From positions 1 to 6,105 of the forward strand of contig WRKK01000199.1 in assembly GCA_009782245.1 (NCBI GenBank): a stretch of 6,105 bases of DNA, in the 5' to 3' direction. Below the pieces are notes generated by a model. It worked only from the letters and a program-made list of their open reading frames with translations, made no database searches and was not told the origin of the DNA. Both the position numbers and the translations under genes were made by a program. Positions 1 to 4,414 of this stretch are shown here, in pieces (position 1 is the first letter of the stretch; the number at the start of each line of letters is the position of its first letter). The DNA comes from Defluviitaleaceae bacterium. GTDB taxonomy: Bacteria; Bacillota; Clostridia; Lachnospirales; WQUN01.

Positions 1-109
1 GAGGACGGTCGCCCCTACGGGGACGCATATTGTAGGGGCTACCGTCCTCGGTCGCCCGTTTGCCCCTCCGATTTTAGCTTAAGTATACGCAGGTGTGCAC
101 AACCCCTAC
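1..109. repeat. GTAGGGGC-type intergenic inverted-repeat element
   Basis: Positions 1-18 (GAGGACGGTCGCCCCTAC) and 32-49 (GTAGGGGCTACCGTCCTC) are inverted copies with one mismatch (10 against 40), giving an 18-bp stem with a 13-nt loop. A second, mutually exclusive stem is possible: GGGC-T-ACCG (36-44) against CGGT-C-GCCC (49-57) around TCCT. A further CCCCTACA at 103-110 is the reverse complement of 31-38 and abuts the stop codon of the neighbouring gene, so the element may span most of the 105-bp gap. I associate GTAGGGGCG/CGCCCC palindromic intergenic repeats with clostridial genomes from memory only. The element lies downstream of the 106-2469 gene and could help stop its transcripts, but no T-tract is visible because the window ends at the stem. 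Confidence 0.7.
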
Positions 110-2469
110 ACACTAGCCAACAACTTCCCTTTCATAACCGCAAACTCCTCATCGGTCAACGCCCCGATTTCTTTTAAGCCGTTCAACTTATGCAGCTGTT
201 CGACAATGTCAACCGCTGTTGTGCCGCCACTAGTAGGCTTTTCTTGAACATTGGCAACTGGCGGATTTTCAACTACAACGTTCTCAATTTCAAAATTCTC
301 AATTTCAGAGTTTTCAGCCGCCGAATTTTCAACTCGCAAATCCTCAGCCGCTAAATTTTCCCCTGCCGAAGTTCGCTCCGAGCCGATAATCGCCAAATCG
401 TACCGTCCGTTTTGTGTCAACTCTTTCCAAGCCGTTTCGCCCCACAACGAACTAGAGGCATCTTTTATCAGATTTTTTAAGCCTGTAAATTTTTTGCCGC
501 TGTTTTTTTGCTGTTCGTAGTTTTGAGCGTTTTCTAGCTTGTCGTCAAATTCTTTTAGTTGCTTGCTGCATAAATTTTCGTAATAATCTCGGATTTTTGT
601 GGTAAATCTGCCCGAATTTATTTCCGATAAAACCGCCAAAAAGTCGCCCCTAAAAAGTCGTTCGCAGCTTGCCAAAATCTCTTCAATGGCGGCTTTTTCC
701 GACCATGCCGCAAGGGCAATTTCTCGTGTTTCAAACTCGATTTTTTCAATTGTGCGAATCATTTTGTCAATTTTCGCCGCCGCAGGAATTTTCTCAAAAT
801 TTTTCTCGGAAACTTCGATATCGGAACAATATGCAAGCAATTTTTCTTCCGCCGCAAGCAGCTCTTCCAAGGTTTTCGGAGATTTTTCAATCAATTTTTG
901 CAAAAAATCGTCCGTCGATTTTATCTGACATTCCAACAATTTTTCGGAAATTGCTTTCGCTAAAACTTCAGGGACATCGCCCATTGGTTCGCAATATTCC
1001 TGTAATTTTGCGGTTATTTCTGCATATTTTTCGTAAGTTGTAATTGTGGCGGCGGCTTTTTCTAGCAACTTTAACCGCTCTTTTTCGGAAAGTTCGCCTT
1101 TTTTCTCTTTTTTGGGAATTTCCGCCAGTTCGAGAAAATAATTCTCCGCCAAAATAGAAACATCGTCCATTTTCTCGGAAAATTTTGCAGGAAGAGAAAC
1201 GCCGCCCAAACGTCGGCAATATTCCTGCATTTTTGCCAGCGATTCCGCCGTTTCTTCTATGGTGGATTTTGGCAATTTTTCTGCAAAAATCTCGGATAAT
1301 TCCGTTTTATAAGCCTGTATTTCCGCCAAATATCCAAAATCCTCCGCCAAAATTTCAACTTCGTTTTGTTCGTCTTGAAATTTATCTACCAAATACGTGA
1401 AATATTGCGGCTCGTAAGGGTACAGTTCTAAAATTTCAATCATGGTGTCAAGTTCGTTTTCCTGCTGGGCGGCGTTTAGCTGGTTAAATAGCCGCTGCGC
1501 CTGCACCGTCCCCTGCTCTGTCATGCCGTTGTCGGCGGTATTTTGCAACAAATACGCAAACGACAAATGTAGGCTGAAACAATCGTTGTAAAGTGCGGTT
1601 GACAATGCGGGGGATAGTTCGGGATTGCTGAACATTTCGGCTTTGTTACGGCTTTTTTTGATGGATTTGCCGACCTTTATGCCCACGCCGATTGCAAGGG
1701 CAGTGCCAGCCACCGCCGCCACCGCTGGCAAAAATGCCGCCGAGCCGACAACCGCCGCAACTTTCGCACCGCCAGCCACGGCAAACGGCACGGCTTTTTT
1801 CGCCATTTTTTTACCCATTTTTTTGCTTGCTTTTGCAAGAACCTTATTATCCGCCAAAGTTGTCGCAAACCCGAGAGAAGTCGCCGTCATTGCCGCCAAA
1901 CCAGGGTTTACCTGCCGAACCGCACCAATAGCGGCATCGCCAAGCGTTGCGACATCAATTTCGGCGTTTTCGTCGCCAGTGATAGCGGAGCCAGCATTGC
2001 GAAGAGCCGCCATTTGCTCGGGCGTTATGTTGTTGGCGATATTTGCCGCACCCGCCGCAACGCCCACAACCGCCCCCGAAACCGCATCAGCCGTATAACG
2101 TGGCGTTCCGCCAAAAAGCACCTCGTACTGTTCGTGTAGCGAGTTCATAATCTGCGGAAACGCCAGCAAACTAGCGAAATTTTCGTTGTGGAACTGTAAA
2201 AAACTGTCCACGTTGTATGTAGACACGCCAGCGTTGAAAAATTGCTGAACGCAATCCGCCGCAATCCGCTCAATTATGGCGAAATAGGCGGATTCTCCCT
2301 GCTGTAAAACCTGCTCGATGTCCGTGAAATTTTTGTAGCGTTCGTCAAACTCCGCTTGGCCAGTAACGGCTTTGCGGCGGACAAATTGCCGTGCAGAATT
2401 ATACGCCAACAAACGGCTGTTTGGGCGATATTCCTTGCCAAATAAGTTGTACAATTTTGATTCTTGCAT
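106..2469 (-). CDS. Large uncharacterised protein with Ala/Gly-rich hydrophobic core, helical repeats and C-terminal SHOCT-like domain
   Basis: This 787-residue protein of unknown function starts at the ATG at 2469, which is preceded by AGAGGAGAG with 8 nt between GGAG and the ATG; in-frame upstream starts lack such a site. Residues 1-125 are soluble-looking and rich in aromatics. Residues 128-145 and especially 226-267 are Ala/Gly/Val-rich and hydrophobic. The second stretch is flanked by Lys clusters (KKMGKKMAKK before it, KSIKKSRNK after it), which would suit membrane association or a buried helical hairpin. Residues 330-660 are charged and helical, with recurring units carrying one Cys each (C418, C493, C548, C602). 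Residues 704-738 form a 5-residue acidic tandem repeat (ENSAA, ENSEI, ENFEI, ENVVV and similar). Residues 753-787 (L-x-x-L-x-x-L-K-E-x-G-A-L-T-D-E-E-F...K-x-K-L-L) match the SHOCT short C-terminal domain pattern. No signal peptide or catalytic motif is visible. The gene lies downstream of the regulator gene on the same strand and has its own likely promoter. Coding status is secure; function is not known. Confidence 0.9.
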   Translation of the reverse strand: MQESKLYNLFGKEYRPNSRLLAYNSARQFVRRKAVTGQAEFDERYKNFTDIEQVLQQGESAYFAIIERIAADCVQQFFNAGVSTYNVDSFLQFHNENFASLLAFPQIMNSLHEQYEVLFGGTPRYTADAVSGAVVGVAAGAANIANNITPEQMAALRNAGSAITGDENAEIDVATLGDAAIGAVRQVNPGLAAMTATSLGFATTLADNKVLAKASKKMGKKMAKKAVPFAVAGGAKVAAVVGSAAFLPAVAAVAGTALAIGVGIKVGKSIKKSRNKAEMFSNPELSPALSTALYNDCFSLHLSFAYLLQNTADNGMTEQGTVQAQRLFNQLNAAQQENELDTMIEILELYPYEPQYFTYLVDKFQDEQNEVEILAEDFGYLAEIQAYKTELSEIFAEKLPKSTIEETAESLAKMQEYCRRLGGVSLPAKFSEKMDDVSILAENYFLELAEIPKKEKKGELSEKERLKLLEKAAATITTYEKYAEITAKLQEYCEPMGDVPEVLAKAISEKLLECQIKSTDDFLQKLIEKSPKTLEELLAAEEKLLAYCSDIEVSEKNFEKIPAAAKIDKMIRTIEKIEFETREIALAAWSEKAAIEEILASCERLFRGDFLAVLSEINSGRFTTKIRDYYENLCSKQLKEFDDKLENAQNYEQQKNSGKKFTGLKNLIKDASSSLWGETAWKELTQNGRYDLAIIGSERTSAGENLAAEDLRVENSAAENSEIENFEIENVVVENPPVANVQEKPTSGGTTAVDIVEQLHKLNGLKEIGALTDEEFAVMKGKLLASV
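256..360 (-). repeat. Seven degenerate 15-bp tandem repeats inside the SHOCT-protein gene
   Basis: Consecutive 15-bp units begin at 256, 271, 286, 301, 316, 331 and 346. On the plus strand they share the pattern AAnnnnnnnnTTnTC or AGCCGCnnAnTTTTC. A weaker eighth unit lies at 241-255. Read on the coding strand they give 5-residue units ENLAA, EDLRV, ENSAA, ENSEI, ENFEI, ENVVV, ENPPV and then ANVQE. The first two positions (Glu, Asn/Asp) are almost fixed and the rest vary. The array joins the helical body of the protein to its SHOCT-like tail, so it looks like a flexible acidic spacer whose length could change in whole 5-residue steps without a frameshift. Confidence 0.85.
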
Positions 2470-2475
2470 TTTTAA

Positions 2476-2484
2476 CTCTCCTCT
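2476..2484 (-). promoter_or_regulatory. Ribosome binding site fixing the start at 2469
   Basis: The minus strand reads AGAGGAGAG here, with 8 nt between GGAG and the ATG at 2469. The reading frame stays open upstream to about 2562, but the TTG there and the ATG at 2508 lack a comparable site. This decides the shorter, 787-residue product. Confidence 0.85.
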
Positions 2485-2542
2485 ATTTTTTGGTTTTTTG
2501 GTTGACATACGGTAATCTGCCCAAACTGCCACAAATCCCAAA

Positions 2543-2560
2543 TTTATCAACTTTATCAAC
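2543..2560. repeat. Two perfect 9-bp direct repeats, TTTATCAAC
   Basis: TTTATCAAC occurs at 2543-2551 and again without a gap at 2552-2560. The pair sits at the predicted transcription start of the minus-strand SHOCT-protein gene. It could be a protein binding site or simply a small duplication in AT-rich intergenic DNA. Confidence 0.6.
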
Positions 2561-2566
2561 AATACA

Positions 2567-2596
2567 AGCGTATCACGAGAGAAATCGACTTGTCAA
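2567..2596 (-). promoter_or_regulatory. Probable promoter of the SHOCT-protein gene
   Basis: On the minus strand there is a perfect -35 TTGACA (2591-2596), then an 18-bp spacer, then TACGCT (2567-2572) preceded by TG-A, an extended -10 pattern. The -10 itself matches the consensus at only three positions. Transcription would begin near 2560, leaving a leader of about 90 nt. The -35 lies in the same sequence block (TTGTCAATA...ATTTTAGC on the plus strand) as the -35 of the regulator gene at 3651-3656, which supports the call. Two perfect 9-bp direct repeats (TTTATCAAC, 2543-2560) fall at the predicted start of transcription. Confidence 0.5.
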
Positions 2597-2623
2597 TAGA
2601 CGATTTTAGCAAGTTTTGGAAAG

Positions 2624-2666
2624 TCGCAAAAAACACGATAAACGATATTTTTTTGTCGTTTTGCGA
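2624..2666 (-). terminator. Possible stem-loop after the regulator gene
   Basis: TCGCAAAA (2624-2631) and TTTTGCGA (2659-2666) are perfect 8-bp inverted arms, and the second begins directly after the regulator's stop codon. A smaller alternative stem, AAACGA (2640-2645) with TCGTTT (2656-2661), lies within it. On the minus-strand transcript the smaller stem is followed about 8 nt later by a run of six T. The stems are AT-rich and no long T-tract follows the larger one, so this is a weak or partial terminator at best. Confidence 0.35.
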
Positions 2667-3599
2667 TTATTCCAATTCCAAGCCGTGGAAGTCAAGGGCG
2701 TGTTTTTTGGCGATTTCGTAGCGATCGGTGCGTTTTAGTATTCGCAACAGGGAGAGTGCATCTTGATAAAGGGCGGTGCCTTCGGTTTTTTGCCCTAGCA
2801 CAAGCAGGGAATGGGCTTTATTTATCATGCAAAGCGAGTAAAAATAGGATTCGCCGTGTTTTTGGCAAAAATCCAGAGCCTTGTCGCAAAATTCAATGCA
2901 CTTCGCTAAATCGCCTATTTGAATAAGCTGTCGGGTGGTATTGTACAAAATGCTGCTGTACTGCACGATAAATTCCAAATTATGCGTATCCATGGTGTTA
3001 AGTTCAATCGCCGCAATAATGCCAAGATAGAGTGTAACGGAGTTTTCGGTGGTGTCAACTAGTTCGAGTAGCCCCGCAAGAATATTAAACGCACGCATTT
3101 CGTCATAAGTTAGCAGATAAGCGGAAATGTCGTCGCCCTGGTTGTAATCTGGCACGGTAGCGTGAATGGCTACAAGAACGCTTTGCAGGGCGGCTGGGAA
3201 GTCTTTTTTGTGGATAAGGCGAGTGGTTTTTGCAAGCAAAAAATATTGATAAAATTCCTCGCCCTCGGCGAAAAGGGGTGTGTCTTCCAGTTCGGCGATA
3301 AGCGTGTCCGCTGCGGCTAAATTTTCTTCGGTGGGCGTTTTTAGTAGCAACGTAAGGCGGTGGCGTTGCTCGGTGGCGATTTTATCGGATTTTGTAATAA
3401 GTCCACCGCTGTATTTTTCAGGATCTTCGCCCAAACGTTGCATTAGCTTTGTAAAAAGCCATTTGCTTGGCACACGCTCGCCACGCTCAAAACGGGACAG
3501 CGTATCGGGTGCGCACAGCCCACTCGCAAGGGCTTGCTGGGTTAAGCCTTTTTGCTGGCGTAATTGCTTTATTAAAATGTCGGTTCGGTATTGGGGCAT
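2667..3599 (-). CDS. XRE-family helix-turn-helix regulator with helical TPR-like C-terminal domain
   Basis: This is a 310-residue cytoplasmic DNA-binding regulator. Residues 8-63 form a Cro/C1-type helix-turn-helix: I-K-Q-L-R-Q-Q-K-G-L-T-Q-Q-A-L-A, then a turn, then the recognition segment P-D-T-L-S-R-F-E-R-G-E-R-V-P. The remaining 240 or so residues are helical. Residues 207-245 and 251-287 look like TPR-type helix pairs (for example A-K-C-I-E-F-C-D-K-A-L and K-A-H-S-L-L-V-L-G-Q). An N-terminal XRE domain plus a TPR-like body is the layout of Rgg/PlcR-type regulators, many of which bind a small peptide through the helical part. Peptide binding here is only inference, and no peptide gene is evident nearby. 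The ATG start is supported by AAAGGAGG at 3607-3614 with a 7-nt spacer. The gene is divergent from the PTS genes and upstream of the SHOCT-protein gene, so it may control either or both, as well as itself. Confidence 0.92.
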   Translation of the reverse strand: MPQYRTDILIKQLRQQKGLTQQALASGLCAPDTLSRFERGERVPSKWLFTKLMQRLGEDPEKYSGGLITKSDKIATEQRHRLTLLLKTPTEENLAAADTLIAELEDTPLFAEGEEFYQYFLLAKTTRLIHKKDFPAALQSVLVAIHATVPDYNQGDDISAYLLTYDEMRAFNILAGLLELVDTTENSVTLYLGIIAAIELNTMDTHNLEFIVQYSSILYNTTRQLIQIGDLAKCIEFCDKALDFCQKHGESYFYSLCMINKAHSLLVLGQKTEGTALYQDALSLLRILKRTDRYEIAKKHALDFHGLELE

Positions 3600-3627
3600 G
3601 GTTTGTCCTCCTTTTTAGTTTGAGATT

Positions 3628-3656
3628 ATTATACAACGGGCGTTTGGATTTGTCAA
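3628..3656 (-). promoter_or_regulatory. Consensus promoter of the regulator gene
   Basis: The minus strand carries TTGACA (3651-3656), exactly 17 bp, then TATAAT (3628-3633), a full match to the vegetative sigma-70/sigma-A consensus. Transcription should start near 3621, giving a leader of about 20 nt that contains the AAAGGAGG site at 3607-3614. A promoter this strong in front of a regulator usually implies repression, possibly by its own product (inference). Confidence 0.9.
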
Positions 3657-3661
3657 TAAAA

Positions 3662-3678
3662 TTTTAGCGGCTGTAAAA
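3662..3678. promoter_or_regulatory. Candidate operator between the divergent promoters
   Basis: TTTTA (3662-3666) and TAAAA (3674-3678) are inverted 5-bp arms around GCGGCTG, midway between the two back-to-back -35 boxes (3651-3656 and 3686-3691). The wider segment 3650-3692 is also bounded by inverted TTGTCAA/TTGACAA, though those ends are the -35 boxes themselves. XRE-type proteins commonly bind short dyads in such places, so this is a reasonable site for the 2667-3599 product. The symmetry is imperfect and binding is inferred only. Confidence 0.35.
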
Positions 3679-3685
3679 AAATAAT

Positions 3686-3714
3686 TTGACAACCACGACA
3701 AAAAAAGTCATAAT
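3686..3714 (+). promoter_or_regulatory. Near-consensus promoter of the PTS genes
   Basis: TTGACA (3686-3691), 17 bp, then CATAAT (3709-3714) matches the vegetative consensus at 11 of 12 positions. Transcription should begin near 3721, about 160 nt before the IIB start codon. A small dyad, GTAAA (3716-3720) with TTTAC (3726-3730), straddles the predicted start site and could be an operator. The promoter is back to back with that of the regulator gene, with 29 bp between the two -35 boxes. Confidence 0.85.
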
Positions 3715-3720
3715 AGTAAA

Positions 3721-3879
3721 AGTGCTTTACAAGTTACGCCGCTATCGTTTTGCAAAGGTAATTTATTTTTCGGTTTTTTAGAATGAAAGAATGACAGAAT
3801 GACAGACACAAGCGTACGCCGAAAAAACCGCTGTATTAGCGGAAGAAACGGCAGTCGCAAATTAAAAGGAGGAACTAAA
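3721..3879 (+). promoter_or_regulatory. Long structured 5' leader of the IIB gene
   Basis: This is about 160 nt of untranslated leader. CGGTTTTTT (3771-3779) can pair with AAAAAACCG (3822-3830). The overlapping TTTTTCGG (3766-3773) can instead pair with CCGAAAAA (3819-3826). A third local hairpin, CCGCT (3828-3832) with AGCGG (3838-3842), competes for the same bases. Three tandem 8-bp units (GAATGAAA, GAATGACA, GAATGACA; 3781-3804) lie in the loop. Switching between such folds would suit an attenuation or translation-control leader, but no known riboswitch or antiterminator target is recognised and no terminator T-tract follows these stems. AAAGGAGG (3865-3872) lies 7 nt before the start codon. 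Confidence 0.4.
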
Positions 3880-4188
3880 ATGGTGAAATTTAATATTGTA
3901 CTTTGTTGTGCAATGGGAATGTCCGCCTCGATGCTGTGCAATAGGATACGCGAGGCGGCAAAATTGGAGGGTATCGAGGTTAAAATTGATGCTCACCCCT
4001 TAACATCAATCGAGCAAGCTGGCACGACAGCTGATATTATCCTGTTGGGCCCGCAAGTTCGCCACCAAAAAGACGTAGTAATGGCGAAATGCCCAGGCAA
4101 GCCTGTAGAATCGGTTGAAATGGCGGCTTACGGCATGATGGACGGCAAAAAGGTTATTGACCAAGTTAGAAAAGTTTTGGGTAGATAA
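3880..4188 (+). CDS. PTS lactose/cellobiose-family sugar-specific component IIB
   Basis: This 102-residue cytoplasmic protein is a phosphocarrier that passes phosphate from IIA to the sugar bound at IIC. It aligns along its full length with the cellobiose-type IIB fold as remembered from E. coli (ChbB, about 106 residues). The N-terminal beta strand leads into the phosphocysteine loop C10-A-M-G-M-S-A-S, comparable to C-S-A-G-M-S-T-S. A-D-I-I-L-L-G-P-Q-V (51-60) is the second hallmark, and P-V-E followed by Y-G-x-x-D-G lies near the end. C10 is the likely phosphorylation site and is preceded by a second Cys (C9). The ATG is set by AAAGGAGG with a 7-nt spacer; an in-frame upstream ATG at 3799 has no such site. 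No IIA or IIC gene is in the window, so the sugar cannot be named. It is the first gene after the divergent promoter, with Enzyme I downstream. Confidence 0.93.
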   Translation: MVKFNIVLCCAMGMSASMLCNRIREAAKLEGIEVKIDAHPLTSIEQAGTTADIILLGPQVRHQKDVVMAKCPGKPVESVEMAAYGMMDGKKVIDQVRKVLGR

Positions 4189-4225
4189 ATTTAATTTGAA
4201 ATTTGAGACTTTAACATCGGCGGTG

Positions 4226-4296
4226 GGCGGGTTTTTCGCTGTTTGCATAAATTCGACATAAATTCGGCATAAATTCGCCCCGCCAACTGGTTTTTT
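4226..4296 (+). terminator. Weak candidate stem-loop between IIB and Enzyme I genes
   Basis: GGCGGG (4226-4231) can pair with CCCGCC (4279-4284), and a T6 run follows at 4291-4296. The loop is 47 nt and contains the three 11-bp direct repeats, which makes this a poor classic terminator. It might act as a partial terminator that lowers Enzyme I expression relative to IIB. An alternative pairing uses GGCGG at 4219-4223. Confidence 0.25.
4245..4277. repeat. Three tandem 11-bp direct repeats (R-CATAAATTCG)
   Basis: GCATAAATTCG (4245-4255), ACATAAATTCG (4256-4266) and GCATAAATTCG (4267-4277) follow one another without a gap and differ only at the first base. The 11-bp period is close to one helical turn, so the copies face the same side of the DNA. 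They lie between the IIB and Enzyme I genes. They could be a protein binding array or a small tandem duplication. Confidence 0.9.
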
Positions 4297-4414
4297 CAAG
4301 CAACCGCAACAGTTTCAACGCAACATAATTGTAAAATACGGCTAAAAATCCCAAAAAACCAAAAATCCAAAAAATTTAATAGAAAGAAATTTGAGAAAAT
4401 TACGGTTGACACAA

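Noticed and set aside
241..375. CRISPR-like array
   Set aside because: The 15-bp units are contiguous, degenerate and in frame within a coding sequence, with no spacers.
1625..2098. 157-codon Ala/Pro/Thr-rich open frame opposite the SHOCT-protein gene
   Set aside because: Its composition mirrors the Ala/Gly-rich coding strand; no ribosome binding site or domain supports it.
2470..2562. In-frame N-terminal extension of the SHOCT protein (TTG at 2562 or ATG at 2508)
   Set aside because: Neither start has a ribosome binding site, and the TTG lies at about the predicted transcription start. The ATG at 2469 has AGAGGAGAG at good spacing.
3799..3879. 27-residue in-frame extension of IIB from the ATG at 3799
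   Set aside because: There is no ribosome binding site upstream of 3799, the added residues are basic and not part of the IIB fold, and the ATG at 3880 has AAAGGAGG and matches the family start.
3721..3879. BglG/LicT-type antiterminator target or catabolite-repression site in the PTS leader
   Set aside because: I looked for both because PTS genes often carry them, but no stretch matches either consensus well.
4406..4411. TTGACA just before the Enzyme I start as a -35 box
   Set aside because: At 17 bp spacing the -10 position reads AGGAAA, and it would lie inside the coding region.
4391..4414. TTG start at 4391 for Enzyme I
   Set aside because: It would add eight residues not found in the family and has no good ribosome binding site; the ATG at 4415 aligns with known Enzyme I starts.
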